From the NCBI RefSeq assembly GCF_003112515.1, contig NZ_BEVZ01000003.1, forward strand, positions 372,001-436,000: DNA of 64,000 nucleotides, given 5' to 3'. The position numbers were made by a program, and so were the translations under genes. Below, in pieces: positions 9,265-18,651 of the stretch. The stretch's first letter is position 1, and each line of letters opens with the position of its first letter. Under the pieces are notes generated by a model. The model did not search any database, had not been told where the DNA came from, and saw only the letters and a program-made list of their open reading frames with translations. This stretch comes from Streptomyces fragilis. GTDB lineage: Bacteria > Actinomycetota > Actinomycetes > Streptomycetales > Streptomycetaceae.

Positions 9265-9396
9265 GGGCCCCAGGTCCCCTCACCCCGGGCCCACGCCGGG
9301 CCCCAGGTCCCCTCACCCCGGGCCCACGCCGGGCCCCAGGCCCCCTCACCCCGGGCCCACGCCGGGCCCCAGGCCCCCTCACCCCGGGCCCACGCC
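9265..9396. repeat. Tandem repeat, 33-bp unit, four copies
   Basis: Four consecutive 33-bp units start at 9265, 9298, 9331 and 9364. They differ by one base (CAGGTCCCC versus CAGGCCCCC), pairwise as two plus two, which suggests stepwise duplication. The units contain no dyad with a long stem and no spacers, so this is not a CRISPR array. The remainder to 9458 is GC-rich sequence with nothing else recognisable. Confidence 0.88.
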
Positions 9397-9458
9397 GGGC
9401 CTCGACCCCGACCGGCTCCCACGCCCGCCCCGGCCGGGTGGGCGCGTCTCCGGGTCGC

Positions 9459-9959
9459 CTAGGCCCGGCCGATCGGCGCGAGCACCGCGGAGGTCAGGGA
9501 GGCCAGGTCCTTCGGGGCCAGTTCGACCTCCAGGCCGCGCCGGCCGGCGGAGACGCAGATCGTCTCGTGGCCCTCCGCGGAGGCGTCCAGCACCGTGGGC
9601 AGCCGCTTGCGCTGGCCCAGCGGCGAGATCCCGCCCCGGACGTATCCCGTGGTGCGCTCGGCCAGCCCGGGGTCGGCCATCGCCGCCCGCTTGCCGCCCA
9701 CGGCGGCGGCCAGCGCCTTCAGGTCCAGCGACCCCGCCACCGGCACCACGGCCACCACCAGCGAGCCGTCCACGTCCGCGACCAGGGTCTTGAACACCCG
9801 CTCCGGCGACACGCCCATCGCCTCGGCGGCCTCCTCGCCGTACGAGGGGTGCGAGGGGTCGTGCTCGTAGGCGTGCACGGTGAACGCCGTGCCGGCCTCG
9901 GTCAGCGCGACCGTGGCGGGCGTCCCGCCGGACTGCTGCTTCTTCGACTTCTTCGCCAT
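9459..9959 (-). CDS. ybaK: YbaK/ProX-family aminoacyl-tRNA deacylase
   Basis: 166 aa from ATG 9959 (MAKKSKKQQSGGTPATVALTEAGTA). The single YbaK domain, an editing-type fold related to the ProRS insertion, runs nearly the full length. It shows the conserved core GSLVVAVVPVAGSLDLKAL, GGKRAAMADP and GYVRGGISPLGQRKRLPTVLD. Family members hydrolyse Cys-tRNA(Pro) or Cys-tRNA(Cys) in the cytoplasm. The exact charged tRNA is inferred. It is a monocistronic gene next to the tandem repeats. Confidence 0.92.
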   Translation of the reverse strand: MAKKSKKQQSGGTPATVALTEAGTAFTVHAYEHDPSHPSYGEEAAEAMGVSPERVFKTLVADVDGSLVVAVVPVAGSLDLKALAAAVGGKRAAMADPGLAERTTGYVRGGISPLGQRKRLPTVLDASAEGHETICVSAGRRGLEVELAPKDLASLTSAVLAPIGRA

Positions 9960-10112
9960 CTTCCCGTCCTCCGCGGATCCACCGGCCCGCCGAGGGGCCG
10001 GGATGCGTCCCCGCGCAGCGTAGTGCCGGGTTGCGGGGACGCGTGGCGCCGTCCACCGGGGGCACGTGGCGCCGTTCGCGGTGCGGGCCGTGCGCACCGG
10101 TGCGGCGGCGGG

Positions 10113-10853
10113 TCAGTTGAGGCTGGTGGGGGCGCGGGTCAGGTCGCCGGCCGGGAGGGAGGGGAGGCTCCGGATGATCGAGGCCTCCTGGCGCAGCAGC
10201 CGCAGCTCGTCCCGCAGCCGCGACGCCGTGTCGGGCGTCTGCAGCAGCCGCTGCTTGGTCGGCGTGTCCAGCACCATCGCCGCCGCGACCAGGTACGACA
10301 CCACGGACGGCTCGTCCGGCAGCTCGGCCGCCGAGGTCAGCGACCGCTCGCTCGCCCCCGCCAGCCGCTTCTGGTACTGCCGGAAGGAGCGCAGCACCCC
10401 CTCGGCGAGCGTCCCGGCCCCGTCGCCCTCCTCCTCCGGCAACTCCTCCAGCTCGCCCGTCAGGTACGGCCCGGAGGCGTCCACGGAGAGCAGCCTGGCC
10501 CGCTTCGTGCCGGTGGCCAGCACCTCGTAGGTGCCGTCGGCGCGCTCGCGGATGGTGGCCACGTCGGCGACACAGGCCACCGCGTGGAAGGAGTTGGCCG
10601 GCTCCGGGGCGAAACCGGCGGCCGGGCCGTGTTCCGGCGGCGCCGTCGGGTCGGGCATGCCGGGAGCGCTGGGCGCCACCTCGTGGCCGTCCCGGATGGC
10701 GACCACGGCGAACCGGCGCGGCGCCTCCTCCGGCACCAGGAGCAGGTCGCGCATCATGGCGCGATACCGCTCCTCGAAGACGTTCAGAGGAAGCACGAGC
10801 CCGGGGAACAGGACCATGTTCAGGGGAAACAGCGGCAGCCGCAGGGTGGTCAC
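10113..10853 (-). CDS. LON substrate-binding-domain protein
   Basis: 246 aa from ATG 10853. The start of the protein, LRLPLFPLNMVLFPGLVLPL then NVFEERYRAMM, is the classical LON N-terminal substrate-binding domain. This is followed by a mostly helical C-terminal half (about 180-246). There is no AAA+ or Ser-Lys protease domain, so it is one of the stand-alone LON-domain proteins common in actinobacteria. Its partner and role are not established. It might deliver substrates to a protease. Confidence 0.88.
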   Translation of the reverse strand: MTTLRLPLFPLNMVLFPGLVLPLNVFEERYRAMMRDLLLVPEEAPRRFAVVAIRDGHEVAPSAPGMPDPTAPPEHGPAAGFAPEPANSFHAVACVADVATIRERADGTYEVLATGTKRARLLSVDASGPYLTGELEELPEEEGDGAGTLAEGVLRSFRQYQKRLAGASERSLTSAAELPDEPSVVSYLVAAAMVLDTPTKQRLLQTPDTASRLRDELRLLRQEASIIRSLPSLPAGDLTRAPTSLN

Positions 10854-10948
10854 GGCGCAAAAGCCTAATGCGCGCGGCGGCCGCGGCCCGCGTCGCGGTC
10901 GGCCGCCCGCCGCGCCGGGCGGCCCGCACGGCGCCGGACGGGCGCCGC

Positions 10949-10997
10949 GGCCCCGGTCCCACCGGCCCTGAACCCACCGGCCCCGGTCCCACCGGCC
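10949..10997. repeat. Short direct repeat, 30-bp period
   Basis: A 19-bp sequence starting GGCCCCGGTCCCACCGG occurs at 10949-10967 and again at 10979-10997, just outside the 3' end of the pentapeptide-like gene. It belongs to the GC-rich low-complexity filler of this region. Confidence 0.6.
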
Positions 10998-12599
10998 TCA
11001 GTGCCGCCCCAGCAGCCGGGTGGCCCCGGCGGCCACCGCGGTGGCCATCACCCAGCCCAGCAGGATCAGCACGGCGGCCAGCCACTGCCAGACGCCCCGC
11101 AGATGCCAGGCGGTGGCCTGCCCGAGGTCGATCACCGGCAGCAGCAGGTCCAGCGAGAACAGCGCAGGACTCCACTCCGGGTGCTCCTCCGCCCGGGCCG
11201 GGGTCGGCTCGGAGCGGGAGAACAGCAGGGTGCTGGCCGCCCACAGCACCGCCAGCCAGGTCGCCGCCCGGGCCGGGCGGTAGCCGTAGGCGACCGCGAT
11301 GTCCTGCAGGTACCCCCACAGCTTCGCGGCCGGCGGCAGGGTCTCCCGGCGGCGCCGGTGCTTGGCCAGCAGCACCTCGCGGGCGTCCTCGTCCTCGCCG
11401 CCGCCGCGCAGCACGCCGGCCAGCAGCTCGTAGGGCTCCGGGCTGTACTCGGGGGTCGCCGCGACCAGCCACTCCAGGCGCTGCTCCAGGGTGAAGGGGC
11501 CCTGGGGCACCAGGTTCTCGTAGCAGAACCCGCCCATGTGCAGGCGGCCCGGCCCCGGCCAGCTCTCCGCCCGGTCCACCAGGTTCACCACCCGCGCCCC
11601 CGACAGCACCACCCGGCCCCGCCGCGGCCGCACCGGCAGGAACCGCAGCTCCGGCGTCTGCACCCGGAGCAGTGACAGCTCCTGCTCGGCCGTGAGGGTG
11701 AACCGGGCGGCCCGCAGGTCCACCGAGTCGCCGAACCGCCCGTCGTCGAGGCGGACCCCGCCCAGGCACTCGAACGGCTGGACCCGGATGCCGCGCGCCG
11801 GGGTGTTCCCGCCGAGCTGGGCCGTACCGACCCCGCCGGGCGTCAGGTACAGGGCGCGGCCCACCGTCAGCTGGGGCGCGTTGAGCGCGAGCCGCGCGTA
11901 GGGATTGGCCAGGCGCGCGCCGCGCAGGCTCAGCGAGGCGCCCACCTCCACCGAGCGCAGTTTCAGCTCGCCGTGCGACTCCAGCAGGTCCGCCTGCAGG
12001 TCCTGGCCGACCTTCATGCCGTCCGCGGAGAGCGAGCGCCCGTGCCGGTCGTGCCGCACCACGGCCTGGCTGAGCAGCAGGTCGGTGCCGATGCGGGCGT
12101 CGGTGAGCCGGATGCCGCGGGCGAAGCGGCAGCGCGGCAGGTGCAGGTCGCCCTCGGTGTGCAGGCGGGCCGCCTCCAGGCGGGGGATCGCGCAGTTCTC
12201 CAGCCGCACGGTGGTGAACTTCGCCTCCGGGAGGAGGATCTCGTCGTCGAAGCGGCAGTCCGCCATCTCCACGTAGGGCTGGACCGTGCCGCCCGCCAGG
12301 TCCAGGGAGCCGGTGACCCGCACCCCGACCAGCTTCAGCGCGGCCACCCGGCCGGCCAGGGCGGGCGGGCCGTCCAGCAGGAGCCAGCAGACGACGCGGG
12401 CGCGGACGGTGCGCCCGGGACCCCACGGGTGACGGCCGTGCGGGTCGTCGACCACGGGGTCGCCGTGGCGCAGGTCGTAGACGCTGCCGTCGCGGAACGC
12501 CAGCCACATCCCCGACTCCGCCGCCGTCAGGTCGCGCGGCGGGCCGGTCTCGCGGATCCCGTCGGGAACGACGGGGCCACCCTCGGTCACGGCACTCAC
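10998..12599 (-). CDS. Large membrane-anchored protein with pentapeptide-like/right-handed repeat region
   Basis: 533 aa from ATG 12599. Residues 70-330 are built from short beta-repeat-like units ([46 protein letters not shown] and similar) that resemble divergent pentapeptide-type solenoid repeats. The C-terminal 130 residues contain two or three hydrophobic segments ([17 protein letters not shown] and [19 protein letters not shown]), so the solenoid is membrane-tethered. Similar streptomycete proteins are, as I recall, annotated as membrane-associated oxidoreductases, but I see no nucleotide-binding or redox motif to support that. It is divergent from hisD. Confidence 0.75.
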   Translation of the reverse strand: MSAVTEGGPVVPDGIRETGPPRDLTAAESGMWLAFRDGSVYDLRHGDPVVDDPHGRHPWGPGRTVRARVVCWLLLDGPPALAGRVAALKLVGVRVTGSLDLAGGTVQPYVEMADCRFDDEILLPEAKFTTVRLENCAIPRLEAARLHTEGDLHLPRCRFARGIRLTDARIGTDLLLSQAVVRHDRHGRSLSADGMKVGQDLQADLLESHGELKLRSVEVGASLSLRGARLANPYARLALNAPQLTVGRALYLTPGGVGTAQLGGNTPARGIRVQPFECLGGVRLDDGRFGDSVDLRAARFTLTAEQELSLLRVQTPELRFLPVRPRRGRVVLSGARVVNLVDRAESWPGPGRLHMGGFCYENLVPQGPFTLEQRLEWLVAATPEYSPEPYELLAGVLRGGGEDEDAREVLLAKHRRRRETLPPAAKLWGYLQDIAVAYGYRPARAATWLAVLWAASTLLFSRSEPTPARAEEHPEWSPALFSLDLLLPVIDLGQATAWHLRGVWQWLAAVLILLGWVMATAVAAGATRLLGRH

Positions 12600-12721
12600 T
12601 CCCTCCTCCCGGTGCCCCCTGGTCGTACAGCCGTCATGCCCGAACGTGACCGGGCGGACACCTTGCGTAACGGTGATCTTTTGTCCGCCGTACGGCCGCG
12701 CCCGCAGGGCTCGCGGCGCGC

Positions 12722-12740
12722 CGTATCAGCGGTTGATACG
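12722..12740. promoter_or_regulatory. Putative operator palindrome upstream of hisD
   Basis: A perfect 7-bp inverted repeat, CGTATCA/TGATACG, separated by 5 bp and centred about 50 bp upstream of the hisD GTG, in the 180-bp divergent gap. Its size and position fit a dimeric repressor site for the his operon or the divergent gene. A second small hairpin (CGGGTC/GACCCG) sits immediately before the hisD start. Confidence 0.4.
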
Positions 12741-12780
12741 TGGCGTCGTTCCGCCTTTCGGGTCTGAGAGAATTGGACCC

Positions 12781-14106
12781 GTGATCTCCCGAATCGATCT
12801 GCGCGGCGACGCCCTCCCCGAGGGTCCCGCCCTGCGCGCCCTGCTGCCCCGAGCCGACTTCGACGTGTCCGCCGCCCTCGAGAAGGTGCGGCCGATCTGC
12901 GAGGACGTGCATCATCGGGGCGACGCGGCTCTGATCGACTTCGCCGAGAAGTTCGACGGCGTGCGCCTGGACTCCGTGCGCGTCCCGGCCGCCGCGCTCA
13001 CCGAGGCGCTGGAGGGCCTGGACCCTGAGGTCCGCGCCGCCCTCGAGGAGTCGATCCGCCGCGCCCGCATGGTCCACCGCGCCCAGCGCCGCACCACGCA
13101 CACCACCCAGGTCGCCCCCGGCGGCACGGTCACCGAGAAGTGGGTGCCGGTGCAGCGGGTCGGCCTGTACGCGCCCGGCGGCCGCTCGGTCTACCCGTCC
13201 TCCGTGATCATGAACGCGGTGCCGGCCCAGGAGGCGGGCGTCGAGTCGATCGCCCTGGCCTCCCCGGCCCAGGCGGAGTTCGGCGGCCTGCCGCACCCCA
13301 CCATCCTCGCGGCCTGCGCCCTGCTGGGCGTCGACGAGGTCTACGCGGCCGGCGGGGCCACCGCCGTCGCCATGTTCGCGTACGGCACCGAGTCCTGCGC
13401 GCCCGCCGACATGGTCACCGGCCCGGGCAACATCTGGGTCGCCGCCGCCAAGCGGTACTTCACCGGGAAGATCGGCATCGACGCCGAGGCCGGCCCGACC
13501 GAGATCGCGATCCTCGCCGACCGCACCGCCGACCCGGTGCACGTCGCCGCCGACATGATCAGCCAGGCCGAGCACGACCCGCTGGCCGCCGCGGTGCTGG
13601 TCACCGACTCCGAGGTGCTGGCCGAGGCGGTGGAGCGCGAGCTGAAGCCGCAGGTCGAGGCGAGCAGGCACGTCGCCGAGCGGATCGCCCCGGCGCTGGC
13701 CGGCCGCCAGTCCGCGATCGTGCTGGTCGAGGACGTCGAGGACGGCCTGAAGGTGGTCGACGCCTACGGCGCCGAGCACCTGGAGGTCATGACCGCCGAC
13801 GCCGCCGCCCTCGCCGACCGGGTGCGGAACGCCGGCGCGATCTTCGTCGGCCCCTGGTCCCCGGTCTCCCTGGGCGACTACGCGGCCGGCTCCAACCACG
13901 TGCTGCCCACCGGCGGCTGCGCCTGCCACTCCTCGGGCCTGTCCGTGCAGTCCTTCCTGCGCGGCATCCACATCGTCGACTACACCCGCGACGCGCTGGC
14001 CGACGTGGCGCACACCGTCGTCACCCTCGCCGAGGCCGAGGACCTGCCCGCGCACGGCGCGGCGGTCAAGGCGCGGTTCGACTGGAAGGTGCCGGGGAGC
14101 AAGTGA
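12781..14106 (+). CDS. hisD: Histidinol dehydrogenase
   Basis: 441 aa from GTG 12781. It oxidises L-histidinol to L-histidine in two NAD+-dependent steps. The motifs [37 protein letters not shown] and [11 protein letters not shown] are all present, as is the catalytic Glu-His pair in GAEHLEV. Length is typical. It opens the his operon, and the stop overlaps the hisC start (GTGA, 14103-14106). No strong Shine-Dalgarno sequence precedes the GTG, so the start rests on homology of MISRIDLRG. Confidence 0.98.
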   Translation: MISRIDLRGDALPEGPALRALLPRADFDVSAALEKVRPICEDVHHRGDAALIDFAEKFDGVRLDSVRVPAAALTEALEGLDPEVRAALEESIRRARMVHRAQRRTTHTTQVAPGGTVTEKWVPVQRVGLYAPGGRSVYPSSVIMNAVPAQEAGVESIALASPAQAEFGGLPHPTILAACALLGVDEVYAAGGATAVAMFAYGTESCAPADMVTGPGNIWVAAAKRYFTGKIGIDAEAGPTEIAILADRTADPVHVAADMISQAEHDPLAAAVLVTDSEVLAEAVERELKPQVEASRHVAERIAPALAGRQSAIVLVEDVEDGLKVVDAYGAEHLEVMTADAAALADRVRNAGAIFVGPWSPVSLGDYAAGSNHVLPTGGCACHSSGLSVQSFLRGIHIVDYTRDALADVAHTVVTLAEAEDLPAHGAAVKARFDWKVPGSK

Positions 14107-15251
14107 GCGAGATCCGCATCGACGACCTGCCCGTACGCGAGGAGCTGCGCGGCAAGTCCCCGTACGGCGCGCCGCAGCTCGACGTGCCGGTGCGCCTGAA
14201 CACCAACGAGAACCCCTACCCGCTGCCCGACGCGCTGGTCGAGCGCATCGCCGAGCGGGTCCGCGAGGCCGCGCGCCACCTCAACCGCTACCCGGACCGG
14301 GACGCGGTCGAGCTGCGTACCCGGCTCGCGCAGTATCTCAACGACACCGCCCTGACCGGCGCCGGAGGGCGCTCGCTCGGCACGGAGAACGTCTGGGCCG
14401 CCAACGGCTCCAACGAGGTCCTGCAGCAGCTGCTGCAGACCTTCGGCGGGCCCGGCCGCACCGCGATCGGCTTCGAGCCCTCGTACTCGATGCACGCCCT
14501 GATCGCCCGCGGCACCGGCACCGGGTGGATCTCCGGCCCGCGCAACGACGACTTCACCATCGACGTCGCCGCCGCCGAGAAGGCCATCGCCGAGCACCGG
14601 CCGGACGTGGTGTTCGTCACCACGCCCAACAACCCCACCGGCAACGCCGTGCCGGCCGAGGCGGTGCTCGCCCTGTACGACGCCGCGCAGGCCGCCAGGC
14701 CCTCGATCGTGGTCGTCGACGAGGCCTACGTCGAGTTCAGCCACGGCAGCTCGCTGCTGCCGTTGCTGGAGGGACGTCCGCACCTGGTGATCTCCCGGAC
14801 CATGTCCAAGGCGTTCGGCGCCGCGGGCCTGCGCCTGGGGTACTTCGCGGCCCACCCGGCCGTGGTGGACGCCGTGCAGCTGGTCCGGCTGCCCTACCAC
14901 CTGTCGGCCGTCACCCAGGCGACCGCGCTCGCCGCTCTGGAGCACACCGGCACCCTGCTCGGCTACGTCGAGCAGCTCAAGGAGGAGCGCGACCGCCTGG
15001 TCGCCGAACTCCGCGGGCTCGGGTACGAGGTGACCGACTCCGACGCCAACTTCGTCCAGTTCGGCCGGTTCGAGGACGCGCACGCCACCTGGCGGAGCAT
15101 CCTCGACCACGGCGTGCTGGTGCGGGACAACGGCGTTCCCGGGTGGCTGCGGGTGACCGCGGGAACGCCTGCGGAGAACGACGCGTTCCTGGAAGCGGTA
15201 CGCACACTCGCAAAAGACCACGTGAAGCAGCAAAACAAGGAGCACAACTGA
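14103..15251 (+). CDS. hisC: Histidinol-phosphate aminotransferase
   Basis: 382 aa, a PLP-dependent fold-type I aminotransferase that converts imidazole-acetol phosphate to histidinol phosphate. It has [12 protein letters not shown] near the N-terminus, [18 protein letters not shown], and the PLP lysine in [17 protein letters not shown] (about residue 236). GTG 14103 overlaps hisD by 4 bp, and the stop shares one base with the hisB ATG (TGATG), so all three are translationally coupled. Confidence 0.98.
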   Translation: MSEIRIDDLPVREELRGKSPYGAPQLDVPVRLNTNENPYPLPDALVERIAERVREAARHLNRYPDRDAVELRTRLAQYLNDTALTGAGGRSLGTENVWAANGSNEVLQQLLQTFGGPGRTAIGFEPSYSMHALIARGTGTGWISGPRNDDFTIDVAAAEKAIAEHRPDVVFVTTPNNPTGNAVPAEAVLALYDAAQAARPSIVVVDEAYVEFSHGSSLLPLLEGRPHLVISRTMSKAFGAAGLRLGYFAAHPAVVDAVQLVRLPYHLSAVTQATALAALEHTGTLLGYVEQLKEERDRLVAELRGLGYEVTDSDANFVQFGRFEDAHATWRSILDHGVLVRDNGVPGWLRVTAGTPAENDAFLEAVRTLAKDHVKQQNKEHN

Positions 15252-15844
15252 TGAGCCGCGTCGGGCGCGTCGAGCGCACCACCAAGGAGACCAAGGTCCT
15301 GGTCGAGATCGACCTCGACGGCACGGGACGCACCGACATCTCCACCGGCGTCGGCTTCTGGGACCACATGCTCGACCAGCTCGGGCGGCACGGCCTGTTC
15401 GACCTGACCGTGCGGACCGAGGGCGACCTGCACATCGACTCGCACCACACGATCGAGGACACCGCCCTCGCGCTGGGCGCCGCCTTCAAGCAGGCGCTCG
15501 GTGACAAGGTCGGCATCTACCGGTTCGGCAACTGCACCGTGCCGCTGGACGAGTCCCTCGCCCAGGTCACCGTCGACCTCTCCGGCCGCCCCTACCTGGT
15601 GCACACCGAGCCGGAGAACATGGCGCCGATGATCGGCTCCTACGACACGACGATGACCCGGCACATCCTGGAGTCCTTCGTCGCCCAGGCGCAGATCGCC
15701 CTGCACGTCCACGTGCCCTACGGGCGCAACGCCCACCACATCGTGGAGTGCCAGTTCAAGGCGCTGGCCCGCGCCCTGCGCTACGCCTCCGAGCGCGACC
15801 CGCGCGCCGAGGGCATCCTGCCGTCCACGAAGGGCGCGCTGTAG
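15251..15844 (+). CDS. hisB: Imidazoleglycerol-phosphate dehydratase
   Basis: 197 aa, the monofunctional IGPD form without the N-terminal histidinol-phosphatase domain found in enterobacteria. The paired metal motifs DSHHTIED and HHIVECQFKALARAL are intact, as is GVGFWDHMLDQ. It converts imidazole glycerol phosphate to imidazole-acetol phosphate. A separate histidinol-phosphate phosphatase must be encoded elsewhere. Only 4 bp separate it from the following small gene. Confidence 0.98.
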   Translation: MSRVGRVERTTKETKVLVEIDLDGTGRTDISTGVGFWDHMLDQLGRHGLFDLTVRTEGDLHIDSHHTIEDTALALGAAFKQALGDKVGIYRFGNCTVPLDESLAQVTVDLSGRPYLVHTEPENMAPMIGSYDTTMTRHILESFVAQAQIALHVHVPYGRNAHHIVECQFKALARALRYASERDPRAEGILPSTKGAL

Positions 15845-15848
15845 AGCG

Positions 15849-16004
15849 ATGAACGGACTTTCCACCGCGCTGATCATCCTCGGCCTCTTCCTGCTCGGCG
15901 GAGTGATCTCCTTCGCCAAGCAGAAGATGCCCACGAGCCTGATCGCCGTCCTCTCCATCGGCGCCGCCATCAGCATCATCGCCGGCGTCCTGTACTGGAA
16001 GTAG
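15849..16004 (+). CDS. 51-aa membrane protein inside the his operon
   Basis: A short gene reading [19 protein letters not shown] then [12 protein letters not shown], followed by a second hydrophobic helix around [19 protein letters not shown]. It gives two transmembrane segments joined by a small positively charged loop. The spacing is 4 bp from hisB and 4 bp to hisH, and each junction carries a purine-rich site (GAGCG before ATG 15849, AGGAGC before hisH), so it is very likely translated with the operon. Function is unknown. It may tether or modulate his enzymes, or be a passenger. Confidence 0.75.
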   Translation: MNGLSTALIILGLFLLGGVISFAKQKMPTSLIAVLSIGAAISIIAGVLYWK

Positions 16005-16008
16005 GAGC

Positions 16009-16650
16009 ATGAGCAGCCCCAAGAAGATCGTCGTCTTCGACTACGGGTTCGGCAACGTCCGCTCCGCCGAGCGGGCGCTCGCCCGGACCGGCGCCGACGT
16101 CGAGATCACCCGCGACTACGACACGGCGATGAACGCTGACGGTCTCCTGGTCCCCGGCGTCGGCGCGTTCGCCGCCTGCATGCAGGGCCTGAAGGAGGCG
16201 CGCGGCGACTGGATCGTCGGCCGCCGGCTCGCCGGCGGCCGCCCCGTCATGGGCATCTGCGTCGGCATGCAGATCCTCTTCGCCCGCGGCATCGAGCACG
16301 GCGTGGAGGCCGAGGGCCTCGACGAGTGGCCCGGCACCGTCGAGCCGCTCCAGGCCGACGTCGTCCCCCACATGGGCTGGAACACCGTCCAAGCCCCCGA
16401 GGACACCGAGCTGTTCGCCGGGCTCGACCCGGACGAGCGGTTCTACTTCGTGCACTCCTACGGCGTCCACGACTGGGCGCTGGAGTCGCACAACCCGTCC
16501 ATCGCCGCGCCCAAGGTCACCTGGACCACCCACGGCAAGCCGTTCGTCGCCGCCGTGGAGAACGGCGCGCTGTGGGCCACCCAGTTCCACCCCGAGAAGT
16601 CCGGCGACGCCGGAGCGCAGCTGCTGACCAACTGGATCGGAACCCTCTAG
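16009..16650 (+). CDS. hisH: Imidazole glycerol phosphate synthase, glutaminase subunit
   Basis: 213 aa, a class I glutamine amidotransferase. The nucleophile is in GICVGMQ, and the catalytic His-Glu pair is in TQFHPEKSG. It supplies ammonia through a tunnel to HisF for ring closure of PRFAR to IGP and AICAR. ATG 16009 follows an AGGAGC site. The gap to priA is 2 bp. Its partner hisF lies two genes downstream. Confidence 0.97.
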   Translation: MSSPKKIVVFDYGFGNVRSAERALARTGADVEITRDYDTAMNADGLLVPGVGAFAACMQGLKEARGDWIVGRRLAGGRPVMGICVGMQILFARGIEHGVEAEGLDEWPGTVEPLQADVVPHMGWNTVQAPEDTELFAGLDPDERFYFVHSYGVHDWALESHNPSIAAPKVTWTTHGKPFVAAVENGALWATQFHPEKSGDAGAQLLTNWIGTL

Positions 16651-16652
16651 AC

Positions 16653-17387
16653 ATGGCTGACACCGCCAAGCTCGAACTGCTCCCCGCCGTGGACGTGCGC
16701 GACGGCCAGGCCGTCCGCCTCGTCCACGGCGAGTCCGGCACCGAGACGTCCTACGGCTCCCCGCTGGAGGCCGCCCTCGCCTGGCAGTCGGCCGGCGCCG
16801 AGTGGCTGCACCTCGTCGACCTCGACGCCGCGTTCGGCACCGGCGACAACCGGGAGCTGATCTCCGAGGTCGCACGGGCGATGGACATCAAGGTGGAGCT
16901 CTCCGGCGGCATCCGCGACGACGACTCGCTCGCCGCCGCGCTCGCCACCGGTGCCACCCGCGTCAACATCGGCACCGCCGCGCTGGAGGACCCCGAGTGG
17001 GTCGCCAAGATCATCGCGGAGCACGGCGACCAGATCGCCGTCGGCCTCGACGTGCGCGGCACCACCCTGCGCGGCCGCGGCTGGACCCGCGACGGCGGCG
17101 ACCTCTACGAGACGCTGGCCCGCCTGGACTCCGAGGGCTGCGCCCGCTACGTCGTCACCGACATCGCCAAGGACGGCACGCTGCAGGGCCCCAACCTGCA
17201 GCTGCTCAAGGACGTCTGCGCCCGCACCGACCGGCCGGTCGTCGCCTCCGGCGGGGTCTCCTCGCTGGAGGACCTCCGCGCCATCGCCGAGCTGGTCCCG
17301 CTCGGCGTCGAGGGCTCCATCGTCGGCAAGGCGCTGTACGCCAAGGCGTTCACCCTGGAAGAGGCCTTGGAGGCCGTGTCCCGATGA
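16653..17387 (+). CDS. priA: Bifunctional phosphoribosyl isomerase A (HisA/TrpF)
   Basis: 244 aa, a (beta/alpha)8 barrel. It isomerises ProFAR to PRFAR for histidine and, in actinobacteria, also phosphoribosyl anthranilate to CdRP for tryptophan. The general-acid/base aspartates are in [15 protein letters not shown] (strand 1) and [14 protein letters not shown] (strand 5). Phosphate loops are visible at SGGIRDD and ASGGVSS. The N-terminus and length match PriA. No separate trpF occurs in the trp genes of this window, which supports the dual role. Its stop overlaps the next start (ATGA). Confidence 0.95.
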   Translation: MADTAKLELLPAVDVRDGQAVRLVHGESGTETSYGSPLEAALAWQSAGAEWLHLVDLDAAFGTGDNRELISEVARAMDIKVELSGGIRDDDSLAAALATGATRVNIGTAALEDPEWVAKIIAEHGDQIAVGLDVRGTTLRGRGWTRDGGDLYETLARLDSEGCARYVVTDIAKDGTLQGPNLQLLKDVCARTDRPVVASGGVSSLEDLRAIAELVPLGVEGSIVGKALYAKAFTLEEALEAVSR

Positions 17388-17779
17388 CCGAGGCCGTGCG
17401 GCGCGCGCAGAGTCCGGAACCCACCCCCTGGGAGGAGGAGATCGGCTTCGCACGCGCCGTCGCGGCAGGCGACCGCGTGCTGGTGGGCGGCACCACCGCC
17501 TTCCGGGGAGGCGTCCTCACGGGCGAGGGCGACCCCTACGAGCAGGCGCGGGCCGCCTTCGGCAACGCGCTGCGGGCGATCGAGGAGTTCGGGCTCGGCC
17601 CGGACTCCGTGATCCGCACGCGGCTGTACCTCACCCACCGCCGGGACGTCGACGCGGTGGGCCGCGCCCACCGCGAGGTCTTCGGCGCGGTGCGGCCGGT
17701 GACGACCCTGGTGGTCGTCGAGGGGTTCGTCGACCCGCGCATCCTGGTCGAGGTCGAGCTCGAGGCGTACCGCGCCTGA
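17384..17779 (+). CDS. RidA/YjgF-family protein
   Basis: 131 aa of the Rid fold ([45 protein letters not shown], ending [10 protein letters not shown]). Classical RidA uses an Arg in the VARLP motif to bind the 2-aminoacrylate carboxylate. Here the aligned stretch reads [16 protein letters not shown] with Gly at that place, so imine deaminase activity is doubtful and it belongs to a non-archetypal Rid subgroup. It overlaps priA by 4 bp and precedes hisF by 41 bp, so it is part of the his operon. It may deal with a reactive intermediate of his/trp synthesis (inference). Confidence 0.85.
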   Translation: MTEAVRRAQSPEPTPWEEEIGFARAVAAGDRVLVGGTTAFRGGVLTGEGDPYEQARAAFGNALRAIEEFGLGPDSVIRTRLYLTHRRDVDAVGRAHREVFGAVRPVTTLVVVEGFVDPRILVEVELEAYRA

Positions 17780-17820
17780 CGTTTTTTCGTTCTTCTCGTT
17801 CTTTTAGGAGCCGTGGATCC

Positions 17821-18576
17821 ATGACCCTGGCGGTCAGAGTCATCCCCTGCCTGGACGTCGACAACGGCCGGGTCGTCAAGGGCGTCAACTTCCAGAATCT
17901 CCGCGACGCCGGCGACCCGGTGGAGATGGCGAAGGTGTACGACGCCGAGGGCGCCGACGAGTTGACCTTCCTCGACATCACGGCCTCCTCCGGCGACCGG
18001 GAGACCACCTACGACGTGGTGCGGCGCACGGCGGAGCAGGTGTTCATCCCGCTCACCGTCGGCGGCGGCGTGCGCACGGCCGACGACGTGAACAAGCTGC
18101 TGCGGGCCGGCGCCGACAAGGTGGGCGTCAACACCGCGGCCATCGCGCGGCCCGAGCTGATCCGGGAGATCGCCGAGCGGTTCGGCCGGCAGGTGCTGGT
18201 GCTGTCGGTCGACGCGCGGCGCACGGACGACGGCTCCTTCGAGGTCACCACGCACGGCGGACGGCGGGGCACCGGCATCGACGCGGTCGAGTGGGCGCAC
18301 CGGGCGGCCGAGCTGGGGGCGGGGGAGATCCTGCTCAACTCCATGGACGCGGACGGCACGAAGGACGGGTACGACCTGGAGATGATCACCGCCGTGCGCA
18401 AGCACGTGACGGTGCCGGTCATCGCGTCCGGCGGGGCGGGGCGGCTGGAGCACTTCGCCCCCGCGGTGCGGGCGGGGGCGGACGCGGTGCTCGCCGCCTC
18501 CGTCTTCCACTTCGGCGACCTCCGCATCGGCGAGGTCAAGTCCGCCCTCCGCGAGGACGGCCACCCCGTCCGCTGA
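17821..18576 (+). CDS. hisF: Imidazole glycerol phosphate synthase, cyclase subunit
   Basis: 251 aa, a (beta/alpha)8 cyclase partner of HisH. Catalytic Asp residues are in [16 protein letters not shown] and in [15 protein letters not shown]. Phosphate motifs VGGGVRT and [11 protein letters not shown] are intact. ATG 17821 follows an AGGAG site. It is the last gene of this his run and ends before a strong hairpin shared with the convergent TIGR03085 gene. Confidence 0.98.
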   Translation: MTLAVRVIPCLDVDNGRVVKGVNFQNLRDAGDPVEMAKVYDAEGADELTFLDITASSGDRETTYDVVRRTAEQVFIPLTVGGGVRTADDVNKLLRAGADKVGVNTAAIARPELIREIAERFGRQVLVLSVDARRTDDGSFEVTTHGGRRGTGIDAVEWAHRAAELGAGEILLNSMDADGTKDGYDLEMITAVRKHVTVPVIASGGAGRLEHFAPAVRAGADAVLAASVFHFGDLRIGEVKSALREDGHPVR

Positions 18577-18601
18577 CCGCGCCCGGCAGGCCTGCGGGCA
18601 G

Positions 18602-18643
18602 CCGGCGCGTGCCGCCCCCGGCGTGGGGGCCGGCACGCGCCGG
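18602..18643. terminator. Bidirectional hairpin after hisF
   Basis: A perfect 13-bp stem CCGGCGCGTGCCG/CGGCACGCGCCGG (18602-18614 with 18631-18643), with an inner CCCCC/GGGGG stem. It lies between the convergent hisF and TIGR03085 genes. Confidence 0.8.
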
Positions 18644-18651
18644 GCTCCCGG

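Noticed and set aside
9265..9396. Possible CRISPR array
   Set aside because: Units are directly abutting 33-bp tandem copies with no unique spacers and no cas genes nearby.
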